Assembly: GCA_016124615.1 (NCBI GenBank) | Contig: WGNF01000002.1 | Coordinates: forward strand, 186,001 to 250,000 | Source of the DNA: Paracoccaceae bacterium | GTDB lineage: Bacteria; Pseudomonadota; Alphaproteobacteria; Rhodobacterales; Rhodobacteraceae | Direction of reading: 5' to 3' | Length of the DNA: 64,000 nt | Shown here: positions 1 through 8,828 of the stretch, piece by piece | Position numbering within the stretch: position 1 is the stretch's first letter | Layout: each line of letters opens with the position of its first letter | Made by a program: the position numbers and the translations under genes | The notes under the pieces: model-generated | The model's database searches: none | What the model was told of the DNA's origin: nothing | Seen by the model: the letters and a program-made list of their open reading frames with translations, nothing else

Positions 1-905
1 TTGTCGGACAGCAGCACCACCGCCGTGTTCGCGGCCAGCGGCGAGGCCCTGAGCGCGGCCATGAACCGGCCGATTTCATGGTCGACATGGGAACAGGCGG
101 CGAAATAGGCCCGCACCACCTGCCGCCATGCGGCGTCGCCCGCCTTTTCGGGGGTCCATTGACCGTTCACGATATAGGCAAGCTCATACACCGCCATGCC
201 GGGCTGCGGCCCGGTGAAATCGTCCGGATGCGCCGTCGTCGGCCAGTGGATCTGGTCCGGGTCGTACATCTGATAGAACCGGTCGGGGCAGGTCAGGTCG
301 TAGTGCGGGTGCTTGAAGCCAAGCTGAATCAGATGCTGCCGGGCCGGATCGGCGCGCCCGAGATACTCGATCGCATTCTGCGCCACGCGGAAATCGTAGA
401 ACGTCTTGTCTTGCGAGCCGTCGTCGTTGGGGTGGTTGACGCCCGTCACCCCCGGCCCCTTGTCGAGGTAGGCATGCACGCCCTTGCGGCCGCCCCGGTC
501 CTTGACCTCGGGATCTTCGTGGAACAAGAGGCGGCGAAACTCCTCTGGCATCGGCTTGTAATTCGCGTCGGTCTTGCCGGTGGTGAAGCAGCGAAACCCG
601 GCGCGGCGAAAGTCGAAGGGCCAGCCCGCGGTGGGCGGCAGCGCGTCGCGCCAGAACCGGTTGAGGTCCACCAGCCCAGTGCGGAAGGGGGCAAGCCCGG
701 TTGCCACCTCGGCCCGGCAAGGCGCGCAAAGCGGTACCGTGGCGTAGGCGTTGGCAAAGCGCGCGCCTTCGGCCATGAAACGGTCGATGTTGGGGGTCTG
801 GATTTCGACACCAAAGGCGTGACGCCAGGTGACGATGTCGATCATGTCGTCGATCCAGATCACGCAGACGTTGCCGCCTGTCAGGGCCGCGGGATCAAGC
901 GACAT
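1..905 (-). CDS. Sulfatase (type I, alkaline-phosphatase superfamily), 3' end cut by window edge
   Basis: Hydrolyses a sulfate ester of an unknown substrate. About 301 codons are present and the C-terminus lies off the left edge. The metal-binding Asp pair is at residues 19-20 (WIDDM). The formylglycine signature is C60-A-P-C63-R64 followed by AEVATG, so Cys60 is the residue expected to be matured. The usual Ser/Ala at the fourth motif position is Cys here. A late SDN metal site (about 300-302) touches the edge. No signal peptide is visible, so it is probably cytoplasmic, as choline sulfatase is. The ATG at 905 overlaps the 3' end of the upstream gene (stop at 895-897), indicating translational coupling. 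The family is clear; the substrate is not. Confidence 0.85.
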   Translation of the reverse strand, partial: MSLDPAALTGGNVCVIWIDDMIDIVTWRHAFGVEIQTPNIDRFMAEGARFANAYATVPLCAPCRAEVATGLAPFRTGLVDLNRFWRDALPPTAGWPFDFRRAGFRCFTTGKTDANYKPMPEEFRRLLFHEDPEVKDRGGRKGVHAYLDKGPGVTGVNHPNDDGSQDKTFYDFRVAQNAIEYLGRADPARQHLIQLGFKHPHYDLTCPDRFYQMYDPDQIHWPTTAHPDDFTGPQPGMAVYELAYIVNGQWTPEKAGDAAWRQVVRAYFAACSHVDHEIGRFMAALRASPLAANTAVVLLSD

Positions 906-1677
906 CGCGCTGCCTTTCGTGCCAAAGCGCCCGCGCCGCATCCACGCCCGCATCGGCCGGGTCCGCCAGACAGTCACGGTCCGGCCAGACCATCACATCG
1001 CAAAGCCGGAAACTGCCCAGCTTGCGCCGCAGACCCGCGCGCTGGCCGCGGCAGCCGATGAACAGGTCGGCCGCGCCCCCGGTCCAGCCCGGCCCAAGCG
1101 TGCCTGTGACCGGGTCGAGATCGTTGACGGCCACCGAAACCCGGCGGCCGGTCAGGCCGCACAACACCAGCACGACCTGCCCCGCCGCCCGGATCAGCGG
1201 CAGCGACAGCGCAAAAACCCCGGCGTCTTGCCCGGCCAGAACCTCGCCCCCCCGCCCGGCCAGAAACAGGTAATCCTTCAGCCCCAGCGGTTGCAGGGTC
1301 AGCAGCGTCTCTGCATCGGCCTCGGTGGTCTGGAAGATCAGCCCAAAGCTGCAGGCGGCGCTTTCCGCGATCACCTCTGACAGCACGAGGCCGCCATGTG
1401 TCTCGGCCTCGAACCGCAGCGCGGGCGGTGCTGGCGTGGGTTCGAACACCGTGCCATCGGCATTGGGCCCGATCGGCAGCGCGGCCATGGCGCCATCCCG
1501 CGCCGCCCAGCGGATGATCCGCGCCGGGTCGCCCGCTGATCCGGTCAGATCGGCGGCGCGCGCGGTGAAGTGCAGCGGGATCGCTGCGCCATCGGCGGGC
1601 CGCGGCAGCTTGGGCGCGGGGCGCGTTGGCGACACCAGCGCCCCCGGCGGCAAAGACCCGTGATAGATCAGCGTCAC
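895..1677 (-). CDS. Uncharacterised protein with a probable concanavalin A/LamG-like fold
   Basis: A 260-residue protein I do not recognise by name. The central and C-terminal part (about residues 95-240) alternates beta strands and ends in LGSFRLCDVMVWPDRD, which resembles the closing strand of LamG/concanavalin-type jelly-roll domains, so carbohydrate binding is plausible. No signal peptide or membrane segment is visible. It starts at GTG (1675-1677), overlapping the TGA of the upstream gene as GTGA, and its own stop overlaps the start of the sulfatase, so the three genes form one tightly coupled operon. The fold assignment is inference from strand pattern only. Confidence 0.6.
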   Translation of the reverse strand: MTLIYHGSLPPGALVSPTRPAPKLPRPADGAAIPLHFTARAADLTGSAGDPARIIRWAARDGAMAALPIGPNADGTVFEPTPAPPALRFEAETHGGLVLSEVIAESAACSFGLIFQTTEADAETLLTLQPLGLKDYLFLAGRGGEVLAGQDAGVFALSLPLIRAAGQVVLVLCGLTGRRVSVAVNDLDPVTGTLGPGWTGGAADLFIGCRGQRAGLRRKLGSFRLCDVMVWPDRDCLADPADAGVDAARALWHERQRDVA

Positions 1678-3110
1678 GAGGCGGCCCCCGGATGCAGCGG
1701 CAACGCGCAGGGGTAGGCCCAGCGGTGCAGGGCCGCGCCGCCCGTGCGGCTGGCGGCGGACCAGCCATCGCGGACCGCGCCACGATTGGCCGGGCGATCA
1801 TCACCGCGCGCGACCGCACCAAAGGCATAGCGCAGCTCTGCCGCGGCCCCCGTCGGTGTGCGGTCGCAGGTCAGGATCAGCGCGCGCGGATCGTCGGCGG
1901 CAACCTCGACCGTCGTGATCGTCACCGGCGCGTCGGTTCCCGCCAGGCTGAACCCACAGGCCGGACCCGCGCCAAACGGATCGGCCGGGTCGATCACCAG
2001 ATCGTCGAGCGCCCGCGCGGTGACCCGGATCCGTGGCCCGTCGTATTCGGCCAGCAGGAACAGCGGGCAAAGCCAGTCTTCGCGATTCAGGCGAGCAGCG
2101 ATGGCGTGGGCGTCCATCTCGGCCATGCGGATCCGCGCGGGATCGGTCGGGCGGCCAAAGCGGCCGATGTCGAACATGTAGGCGGGCGCGCTGAAGACCA
2201 GATCATGCGCGCCATGCTGCCAGGCAAGCTCCCAATGCGCGGCGATCACCGGGTGGCTGTCGATCTCGATCGTGCCGCTTTCGAAGGTCGCGACAAAGAT
2301 CGGCCGATGCAGACCCCTTTGATTGAAGTCCCGTTCAACCCGCGCCATCAGCGCGCGCAGGCCGCGCACCAGCGCCGCGCTGTCGGAAACCACATCCTCC
2401 AGCCCGTAGTCGAGCCCGACCGCCAGCACCCGCGGCCGTTTGCCCAGGCTGGCCGCGGCGGCCACCAGACTGTCTGCGGCGGAAAGGAAATTGGCATAGC
2501 CGCGCCCGTCACCCAGGGCGGCGACGTCGGCGGTGCCGTCTGTCTCGGTTCGCGTCAGAAACAGGGGCAGGGCCTGCCGCGCCGTATGACGCCACCCCAG
2601 CAACGTGTCGGCGATCAGCGTGTCGCGCGTGGCATGGGGAATGGCCTGCAACCGATCCGTCGGCTTGGCGTCATCGGTGCCTTCCAGCCCGACCGCCCCG
2701 ATGTGGTCGCCCGGCGCCAGAACGTTGTGGCGAAAGTCGGGCCCGCCGGTGTTGAACCCGGCCCGCCGCGCCCCGCCCAGTGACAGCACCCCGTAAAGCG
2801 GCCCCGCCGCCGCCGCGATGATGTCGCCACCCTCCACCCGCCGCTGATAGCCGCGCGGCGTGTCGTCGATCCGGGCGGTGAAGCGATACCAGTCACCCTC
2901 TTGCCGCAGATCCCAGGCGTCGATGTCGCCCAGCACATCCAGCGGATCGGCGGCCGGGGCGGTGCCCAGCCGGGTCCGCAATTCATCCACCACGCGGTCG
3001 GACAGCTTCAGGATCAGGCCGGTTTCGTCGAACGCGATCACGTCGCCATTGTCGGCGCGGATCAGCACGCCGCGCGTGTCGGCGTCATCGCTGCTGCCCT
3101 TGCCCGGCAT
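1674..3110 (-). CDS. Uncharacterised protein, possibly SGNH/acetylesterase-like central domain
   Basis: A protein of about 478 residues and unknown function, first gene of the sulfatase operon. The frame is open further upstream to 3200, but I chose ATG 3110 because a strong purine-rich ribosome site (GGGGGAAGA) lies directly before it and the upstream part is Arg-rich low-complexity. The N-terminal third looks beta-rich. The middle third (phrases VLAVGLDYG, FVATFESG, then a late MDAHAIAARL) has the alternating layout of SGNH-type esterases, though I cannot assign a catalytic triad with confidence. The C-terminal part is again beta-rich. Pairing with a sulfatase suggests work on a sulfated or acylated glycan; that is inference. 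Confidence 0.6.
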   Translation of the reverse strand: MPGKGSSDDADTRGVLIRADNGDVIAFDETGLILKLSDRVVDELRTRLGTAPAADPLDVLGDIDAWDLRQEGDWYRFTARIDDTPRGYQRRVEGGDIIAAAAGPLYGVLSLGGARRAGFNTGGPDFRHNVLAPGDHIGAVGLEGTDDAKPTDRLQAIPHATRDTLIADTLLGWRHTARQALPLFLTRTETDGTADVAALGDGRGYANFLSAADSLVAAAASLGKRPRVLAVGLDYGLEDVVSDSAALVRGLRALMARVERDFNQRGLHRPIFVATFESGTIEIDSHPVIAAHWELAWQHGAHDLVFSAPAYMFDIGRFGRPTDPARIRMAEMDAHAIAARLNREDWLCPLFLLAEYDGPRIRVTARALDDLVIDPADPFGAGPACGFSLAGTDAPVTITTVEVAADDPRALILTCDRTPTGAAAELRYAFGAVARGDDRPANRGAVRDGWSAASRTGGAALHRWAYPCALPLHPGAAS

Positions 3111-3243
3111 TCTTCCCCCGCGTCGATCGCGCCGCCCGAAACGGAACGGTGCCTCATTTGCCCGACCCGGTTCGGCCGGGTCAAGGCGTTTCGGCGGCAT
3201 GCGCGGCCACCGGTCGCGGGGGAACGCATTCCGACATTTCCCT

Positions 3244-3271
3244 TTGTGCCCGGCGGGCTTTGTCCTAGAGT
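3244..3271 (+). promoter_or_regulatory. Possible promoter of the DUF2853 gene
   Basis: TTGTGC and TAGAGT are separated by 16 nt, about 87 nt before the ATG of the DUF2853 gene. Both hexamers are only partial matches to sigma-70 elements, so this is a weak candidate. Confidence 0.3.
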
Positions 3272-3357
3272 TTTCATGCCGAAGGAGGGCAAGACGACCC
3301 TTCGGTCACAAACAACGGGCCGAACACCGGCCATGCGTCGAACGAGGAGCGAACTGT

Positions 3358-3699
3358 ATGAGCAAAAGAGATGATCTGATCGCCAAATATGCCGACGATC
3401 TGCGCCACAAATGCAAGATGGAGCCCGACATGGGGCTGCTGACCAAGGTGACGATCGGTTGCGGCCCGGCGATCTACAACGCCGACAGCTCGACCGTTGC
3501 GGGCAGCGACGTGGGCGAGCTGGAGACGGTGAAGAACAACTTCCTGGTCAAGAAGCTTGGTCTGGCCGACAGCCCGGCGCTGATGGACGCCATCCATGCG
3601 GTGATCGAGACCTATGGCCGGTCGGAACGCCACAAGCATCGTGCCGTGGTCTATTACATGCTGACCAAGCATTTTGGCAAAGAAGCCATTTACGGCTGA
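3358..3699 (+). CDS. DUF2853 family protein
   Basis: A 113-residue soluble protein matching the DUF2853 family in length and sequence pattern: N-terminal DDLIAKYADDL, central KVTIGCGPAIYN, and C-terminal VVYYMLTKHFGKE. The family is common in alphaproteobacteria and its biochemical role is unknown. The ATG at 3358 is preceded by CGAGGAGC at good spacing. The gene stands alone between two minus-strand operons, so it is probably monocistronic. No signal peptide, membrane segment or catalytic motif is evident. Confidence 0.85.
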   Translation: MSKRDDLIAKYADDLRHKCKMEPDMGLLTKVTIGCGPAIYNADSSTVAGSDVGELETVKNNFLVKKLGLADSPALMDAIHAVIETYGRSERHKHRAVVYYMLTKHFGKEAIYG

Positions 3700-3711
3700 C
3701 GCTGCCTGCTG

Positions 3712-3731
3712 CGCCCGTCCCGGACGGGGCG
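3712..3731 (+). terminator. Weak hairpin after DUF2853 gene
   Basis: CGCCCGTC pairs with GACGGGGCG around a CCG loop, with one bulged G, 13 nt after the DUF2853 stop codon. There is no T-tract, so it may only slow or process the transcript. Confidence 0.28.
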
Positions 3732-3875
3732 GGTCGCATCCCGAACAATTCGCGCCAACTTTTCAGCATTGCGGATTTGCCGCGCGACGCCGATTGGCGT
3801 AGCGTCTAGGGCAAGGCCAGTACGGCCGGGACCTTTTCCGATACACGTGTGGTGCTGAGGGAGCACGTGGGGTGG

Positions 3876-3908
3876 ATGGAGGGTCCCGTCGGGGTCGGGG
3901 CCCTCCAT
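3876..3908 (-). terminator. Hairpin terminator at the end of the tsaD-gpsA-YciI-EVE operon
   Basis: ATGGAGGGTCCC and GGGGCCCTCCAT form a 12-pair stem (one G-T position) around a 9-nt loop, 6 bp beyond the stop codon of the EVE gene on the minus strand. A short TTT run follows on the plus strand, so it may act in both directions. Confidence 0.5.
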
Positions 3909-3914
3909 TTCCAT

Positions 3915-4337
3915 TCACGCAGGCGCAAGCCCACCGAGCGCACAGATCAGCGCCCATTCCGCGTCGCTGACCGGCTGCACCGACAGGCGCGAGTTGTTGA
4001 CCAGCACCATATCCGCCAGCCGCGGGTCGGCCTTGCAGGTTTCAAGGCTCACCGGCTTCGGCAGCGGTTCCACCGCCCGCAGATCGACGCAGTCCCAACG
4101 CGGGTCGTCGGTCGTGCTGTCGGGGTGGCTGGTGGCACAAACCTCGACGATGCCGACGATCTCTCGGCCCTGGTTCGAGTGGTAGAAGAACCCCCGATCG
4201 CCGACCTTCATTGCTCGCATGTTGTTGCGCGCCTGATAGTTGCGCACGCCATGCCATTCTTCGCCGACGTCGCCCTTGGCCACCTGATCCTGCCAGCTCC
4301 AGGTGTCGGGCTCGGATTTGAACAGCCATTGGGGCAT
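3915..4337 (-). CDS. EVE domain-containing protein
   Basis: A 140-residue protein that is essentially one EVE domain, the PUA-like fold related to thymocyte nuclear protein 1 and implicated in recognition of modified nucleotides. Visible family marks are the N-terminal MPQWLFKSEPDTWSW, then GVRNYQARNNMRAM and GDRGFFYHSN. The frame is open upstream to 4469, but ATG 4337 is correct because it gives the family N-terminus and overlaps the YciI stop codon (TGATG). It is the last gene of the tsaD-gpsA-YciI-EVE operon. The molecular role in bacteria is not settled. Confidence 0.9.
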   Translation of the reverse strand: MPQWLFKSEPDTWSWQDQVAKGDVGEEWHGVRNYQARNNMRAMKVGDRGFFYHSNQGREIVGIVEVCATSHPDSTTDDPRWDCVDLRAVEPLPKPVSLETCKADPRLADMVLVNNSRLSVQPVSDAEWALICALGGLAPA

Positions 4338-4609
4338 CAGCCGATCACCTTCTTCCACTCTTGCACCGTCACTTCGGCGAAAAGCCCGGCGACGGCGTAG
4401 GGGTCGTTGGCGGCCCAGTCCTGCGCGGCGGCACGGGTGTCGACGGTCAGGATCAGCAGTGATCCGCACATCTTTCCCGCGTCATCCAGAAACGGGCCCG
4501 CCTGCGCCACCACGCCGGTTTCGGCAATATAGTCCAGATGCGCGGCCCGCGTGTCGAGCCGGATTTGCAACGCGCCGGGTTTGTCGCGGCAGATGAGGAC
4601 GAAGGGCAT
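4337..4609 (-). CDS. YciI family protein
   Basis: A 90-residue single-domain protein of the YCII/dimeric alpha-beta barrel family, beginning MPFVLICRDKPGALQIR and containing HLDYI and a GPFLDD stretch typical of this family. Its biochemical role is unknown; a catalytic His-Asp pair has been proposed for relatives. The ribosome site AGGAGTAACCG precedes ATG 4609, and the gene begins 3 bp after the gpsA stop. It overlaps the EVE gene at its 3' end, consistent with one transcript. Confidence 0.85.
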   Translation of the reverse strand: MPFVLICRDKPGALQIRLDTRAAHLDYIAETGVVAQAGPFLDDAGKMCGSLLILTVDTRAAAQDWAANDPYAVAGLFAEVTVQEWKKVIG

Positions 4610-4612
4610 CGG

Positions 4613-5581
4613 TTACTCCTGTTTCAAAGGGCGAGACATCAGCGCCTCGATGGCGGCCTTGATGGTGATAGCGCCGCTAACCACGGCGGCTACCATCCGG
4701 GTGATCGGCAGGTCCAGCGCATGGGTTTCGGCCAGCGCAGAAACGGCGCGCGAGGTGGCAACACCCTCGACCGTGACCGTCGCATCGAAGGGCTCGCCGC
4801 GGCCAAGCGCCAGACCAAAGCGGAAGTTGCGCGACTGGGCCGAGGTGCAGGTCAGCACCAGATCGCCCAGCCCCGACAGACCGGCCAGCGTTTCGGGCCG
4901 CGCGCCCAGCGGCAGCGCCAGCCGAAGCATCTCGGCATAGCCGCGCGTCATCAGGGCGGCGCGGGCGGAATCGCCCAGACCGGCGCCGATCACGATCCCG
5001 GCCGCGATGGCGATCACGTTCTTCAGGGCACCGCCCAGTTCGGCGCCGATCACATCGGTGGTGCGATAGAGCCGCAATGTGGGGGTCGAAAGCGTGCGTT
5101 GCAGCGCCTCGCCCGCGTCGGCGTCGGCGCAGGCCAGCGTCAGGGCGGTGGGCAGGCCGCGGGCGATGTCGGCGGCAAAGCTGGGGCCGGTCAGCAGGGC
5201 GGGCGTCGCCGCCGGGCAGGCCCGCGCGATCAGCGCCGAGGCGCCCTGATGGCGGGCGAGGTCGATGCCCTTGCAGCAGGCGATCAGGGCGCGGCCGTCC
5301 AGTTGTGGGCCGGCCACGTCCAGAAACCCCGCAAGCGCCTGCATAGGCACGGCCAGAAGCACCGGATCGCTTTCGCCCAGATCGGCGATTTCCGCTGTGA
5401 CAGACACTGATTCAGGCAGATTGACGCCAGGAAGATACCGCACGTTGCTGCCGGTCGCCGCGATGTCGCGGGCCAGATCGCGATCGCGCGCCCACAGCAG
5501 CACCTCGGCGCCATCCCGCGCCAGCGCGACCGCCAGCGCCGTGCCGAAGGCGCCCGCACCGGCGACCGCCAGACGGCTCAC
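4613..5581 (-). CDS. gpsA: NAD(P)H-dependent glycerol-3-phosphate dehydrogenase
   Basis: Reduces dihydroxyacetone phosphate to sn-glycerol 3-phosphate, the backbone precursor for phospholipids, in the cytoplasm. At 322 residues it is a normal GpsA length. The Rossmann motif GAGAFG is at residues 8-13, followed by LLTGPSFA, the catalytic-lysine segment [14 protein letters not shown], and the substrate-site region [17 protein letters not shown]. The ATG at 5581 overlaps the TGA of tsaD (ATGA), showing coupling. This tsaD-gpsA arrangement is conserved in alphaproteobacteria. Confidence 0.97.
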   Translation of the reverse strand: MSRLAVAGAGAFGTALAVALARDGAEVLLWARDRDLARDIAATGSNVRYLPGVNLPESVSVTAEIADLGESDPVLLAVPMQALAGFLDVAGPQLDGRALIACCKGIDLARHQGASALIARACPAATPALLTGPSFAADIARGLPTALTLACADADAGEALQRTLSTPTLRLYRTTDVIGAELGGALKNVIAIAAGIVIGAGLGDSARAALMTRGYAEMLRLALPLGARPETLAGLSGLGDLVLTCTSAQSRNFRFGLALGRGEPFDATVTVEGVATSRAVSALAETHALDLPITRMVAAVVSGAITIKAAIEALMSRPLKQE

Positions 5582-6675
5582 GCCTTCGCCCCCTTCTTGC
5601 CAGAGCCCAGCATCGCCGGGCTGGTGCGATCCAGCGGCCAGCGCGGCCGGGCGCCCAGCGACATGTCATCCATCTGGCCCGCCCGGAACCGCTCGATCCC
5701 GGCCCAGGCGATCATCGCCGCATTGTCGGTGCAAAGCCGCAGCGGTGGCGCGACGAAGCGCACCCCGGCACGGGCCGCGACATCCTCCAGCGCGGCGCGG
5801 ATCGTGCGGTTCGCGGCCACGCCACCGGCCACCGCAAAGGCGGGTTCCTGCGGCAACAGAGCCTGATAGGCCGCAATCGCACGGCGCGACTTTTCGGCCA
5901 GCACGGCCGCGACCGCCTGTTGGAACCCGGCGCACAGGTCGGCCCGATCCTGCCGGGTGATCCCGCCTTGCGCGGCGATTAGCGCATCACGGGCGCGCAG
6001 CAGGGCCGTTTTCAGCCCCGAGAACGACATGTCGCACCCCGGCCGGTCCAGCAGCGGGCGGGGCAGGGCGAAGCGTGCCGGATCGCCGATCATCGCCTCG
6101 GCCTCTACCGACGGTCCGCCGGGTTGCGGCAGGCCCAGAAGCTTCGCCGTCTTGTCGAAGGCCTCGCCCGGCGCATCGTCGATGGTGCCGCCAAGCCGGG
6201 TGAAATCGTCGATGCCGCGCGCGATCAGGAACTGGCAATGCCCGCCCGAAACCAGCAGCATCAGATAGGGAAACGCCAGCCCGTCGGTCAGCCGCGGCGT
6301 CAGCGCATGGCCCGCAAGGTGGTTCACGCCCACCAGCGGCAGGCCCGCCCCGGCCGCCAGCCCCTTGGCGCACATCACCCCCGACAGCACGCCGCCGATC
6401 AGCCCCGGCCCGGCTGTCACCGCGATGGCATCCAGATCGGCCAGCCGCAGCCCGGACAGCGCCAGCGCCTCTTCGACACACAGATCGAGCTTTTCGGCAT
6501 GGGCGCGCGCCGCGAGTTCGGGCACCACGCCGCCATAGGGTGCGTGCAACGCGGTCTGCCCTGCCACGACCGAGGCGAGAATCTCAGGCGCGGTGCCCGG
6601 CGCATGGCGCACGACGGCGGCGGCGGTGTCGTCGCAACTGCTTTCAAGGCCAAGGACGGTCAGGGTGTCACGCAT
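5578..6675 (-). CDS. tsaD: tRNA N6-adenosine threonylcarbamoyltransferase TsaD
   Basis: Transfers threonylcarbamoyl to N6 of A37 in ANN-decoding tRNAs, working with TsaB, TsaE and TsaC, which are not in this window. The protein has 365 residues. Family features are [14 protein letters not shown] at the N-terminus, the metal-binding HxxxH at His119/His123 (VNHLAGH), VSGGHCQ, and the C-terminal [10 protein letters not shown]. The frame stays open far upstream, but ATG 6675 gives the conserved N-terminus and leaves a 75-bp divergent gap to hemD. It is the first gene of the minus-strand operon with gpsA, YciI and EVE. Confidence 0.97.
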   Translation of the reverse strand: MRDTLTVLGLESSCDDTAAAVVRHAPGTAPEILASVVAGQTALHAPYGGVVPELAARAHAEKLDLCVEEALALSGLRLADLDAIAVTAGPGLIGGVLSGVMCAKGLAAGAGLPLVGVNHLAGHALTPRLTDGLAFPYLMLLVSGGHCQFLIARGIDDFTRLGGTIDDAPGEAFDKTAKLLGLPQPGGPSVEAEAMIGDPARFALPRPLLDRPGCDMSFSGLKTALLRARDALIAAQGGITRQDRADLCAGFQQAVAAVLAEKSRRAIAAYQALLPQEPAFAVAGGVAANRTIRAALEDVAARAGVRFVAPPLRLCTDNAAMIAWAGIERFRAGQMDDMSLGARPRWPLDRTSPAMLGSGKKGAKA

Positions 6676-6750
6676 GGAAGGCCCGGTTGCCGGAACGGTT
6701 CTTCGCAGGTAACACCTGACCATCCACCGCACAATCCCGGCAGGCCGACG

Positions 6751-7473
6751 ATGCCCGATCCCGCCCCGATCCTGCTGCTGACACGCCCCGAAGCGGCCTC
6801 GCGCCGCTTTGCGGCGGCGGCCGTGGCGCGGTTCGGCGACCGGGTCCGCCCCCTGATCGCGCCACTGATGCAGATCGTCGAGGACGGGGGGGCGCTGCCG
6901 CTCGACGGCATTCGCGGTCTTGTGTTCACCTCCGAAAACGGGGTGAGTGCTGCCGCCGCCCGTACCCGGCGGCGCGATCTGCCGTGCTGGTGTGTTGGCG
7001 ATCGCACGACCGCCGCGGCGCTGGCGGCCGGGTTTCCGGCCGAGTCGGCGCAGGGCGATGCGGTGGCGCTGGCGCGGCTGCTGATCGGGCGGAAGGTGCG
7101 CGGCCCGCTGTTGCACCTGCATGGCGCGCATGTGCAGGCGGATCTTGGCGCCGCGCTGGCACCCGCCGGGATCGACCTGCGCGGCCTTGCCGTCTACCGT
7201 CAGGAGCCGTTGGCCCTGACGGATGCGGCGCTGGCGGCACTTGCAGCCCCGTCGCGTATCTTCGTGCCGCTCTTCTCGCCCCGCAGCGCCCGGCTGTTTC
7301 GCGCCGCCGCAGGGTCTGTGCGGGCGCCACTCGATCTGCTGGCGATCAGCCCGGCGGCGGCCGCGCCTTTGCGTGATTGGCCCGGCACGTCGGCTCTCGT
7401 TGCTGCGCGGCCGGATGCCGATGCGATGCTCGATGCGCTGGCCGACCGACTTGCCGCAGGCTCATTGGCTTGA
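6751..7473 (+). CDS. hemD: Uroporphyrinogen-III synthase
   Basis: Closes and inverts hydroxymethylbilane to uroporphyrinogen III in tetrapyrrole synthesis. The 240-residue protein begins [16 protein letters not shown], typical of HemD, then has [11 protein letters not shown] and a late [13 protein letters not shown]. HemD is a weakly conserved family, so the call leans on these motifs plus context: it is followed by a mitofilin-like gene and hemY, the usual alphaproteobacterial order. The ATG at 6751 gives the conserved N-terminus; the frame extends upstream but only into the divergent promoter and tsaD. Confidence 0.92.
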   Translation: MPDPAPILLLTRPEAASRRFAAAAVARFGDRVRPLIAPLMQIVEDGGALPLDGIRGLVFTSENGVSAAAARTRRRDLPCWCVGDRTTAAALAAGFPAESAQGDAVALARLLIGRKVRGPLLHLHGAHVQADLGAALAPAGIDLRGLAVYRQEPLALTDAALAALAAPSRIFVPLFSPRSARLFRAAAGSVRAPLDLLAISPAAAAPLRDWPGTSALVAARPDADAMLDALADRLAAGSLA

Positions 7474-7552
7474 AGCGGGCAGGCGTCGCGGTCTAAGGTT
7501 CGGGCCACAGGCCGGGCGGCCCAAGCTGCCCGCAACCCGAGGAGCATTGCCG

Positions 7553-8818
7553 ATGGCCGATCCCGACACACCGAAGGACGACCTCGACCCCGACGCGGTT
7601 CCTGCCGAGGACGAAGCGGCCGAAGGTCTGGTGGAAGACGCCGAGGAGGAGGGTGAGGAACCCGCCCCCGCAGCGGAGCCGGAGCCGGAAGTGACGCCCG
7701 CCGCCGCGGAGCCCGAGATCCCCGCGCCGCAGCCCGCATCGGTTCAGCCGCGCCGCCGTGGCGGTTTCGTGCCAGCCTTGCTGGGCGGCGTGATCGCGGC
7801 CGGTATCGGTTTTGCGGCGGCGGAATATGTCACACATCCCGGCTGGCCCTTTGCGCCACCCGGCCCGACGCCAGAGGCGCTTGCCCAACGGATCGACGCG
7901 ACCAGCACCGAGCTTGCCACCGTGAAGGGCGGCGTGGCCGATCTGCCCGCGAAGGTCACGGCGTTGCAGGCCAACACCGATGCATTGTCGGCCCGGATCG
8001 ACGCTGCGGCGAAGGACACCATGGCCCAGATCGCCGCCCTGCGCGATGACCTGACAGCCCGCGACGACACTTTGAAACAGGCGCTGGCCGCGCTGGATGG
8101 CCGTGTTGCGGCGATCGACAAGCAGGCGCTGGCGGCCGGGGTCACGGGCGGCAATGCCGATGCCATCGTGCTCGACTCGCTGCGGGGCCAGCTGGACGAC
8201 CAGCGCAAGCAGAACGAGACGCTGGCCGCGCAGATCGCCGATGTGGCCGCCAAGGCGAACGCCCGGATCGACGCCGCCGAAAAGCAGGCCGCCGCGCTGA
8301 AGGCCGATGCCGATGCGACGGCGAAAGCCGCGCTGGCGCGGGCGGCGCTGACCCGGGTGCAGGCGGCGCTGGAGCTTGGCGGTGGCTTCGCACCCGCACT
8401 GGCCGATCTGACGGCGCAGGGCGCCAAGGTGCCCGACTCGCTGGCTGCCGTGGCGGCAACCGGCGTGCCGACGATGACCGATCTGCAGGAAGCGTTCCCG
8501 GCGGCGTCGCGCGCGGCACTGGCCGCCTCGATCAAGGCGACGATGGGGCCAAGCCTGACCGACCGCATCGGTGCCTTCTTTCGCGCCCAGACCGGGTTGC
8601 GGTCGCTGACCGCGCGGCCCGGCGCCGACCCCGACGCGGTCCTGTCGCGCGCAGAAGCTGATGTGAATGCGGGCAAGCTGACCGATGCGCTGACCGAACT
8701 GGCCGCGCTGCCGAAGGATGGTCAGGCTGCGATGGCAAACTGGACGGCCGAGGCGAACACGCGGGTGTCGGCCTTGGCCGCGGTGGATGGCGTGGCGCAA
8801 AGCCTTGGCGGCAAGTAG
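7553..8818 (+). CDS. Mitofilin/Mic60-like inner-membrane protein (COG4223)
   Basis: A 421-residue protein related to mitochondrial Mic60. An acidic, Pro/Ala-rich N-terminal tail (residues 1-66) is followed by a basic PRRRGG stop and one membrane helix at about 72-92. A long Ala-rich periplasmic coiled coil (about 105-280) and a C-terminal mitofilin-type domain with FFRAQTGLRSL follow. Alphaproteobacterial homologues shape intracytoplasmic or crista-like membranes and lie beside heme genes. GAGGAG precedes ATG 7553. It lies between hemD and hemY and is probably co-transcribed with them. The low-complexity tail is poorly conserved between species. Confidence 0.88.
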   Translation: MADPDTPKDDLDPDAVPAEDEAAEGLVEDAEEEGEEPAPAAEPEPEVTPAAAEPEIPAPQPASVQPRRRGGFVPALLGGVIAAGIGFAAAEYVTHPGWPFAPPGPTPEALAQRIDATSTELATVKGGVADLPAKVTALQANTDALSARIDAAAKDTMAQIAALRDDLTARDDTLKQALAALDGRVAAIDKQALAAGVTGGNADAIVLDSLRGQLDDQRKQNETLAAQIADVAAKANARIDAAEKQAAALKADADATAKAALARAALTRVQAALELGGGFAPALADLTAQGAKVPDSLAAVAATGVPTMTDLQEAFPAASRAALAASIKATMGPSLTDRIGAFFRAQTGLRSLTARPGADPDAVLSRAEADVNAGKLTDALTELAALPKDGQAAMANWTAEANTRVSALAAVDGVAQSLGGK

Positions 8819-8828
8819 GGGGAAAGCG

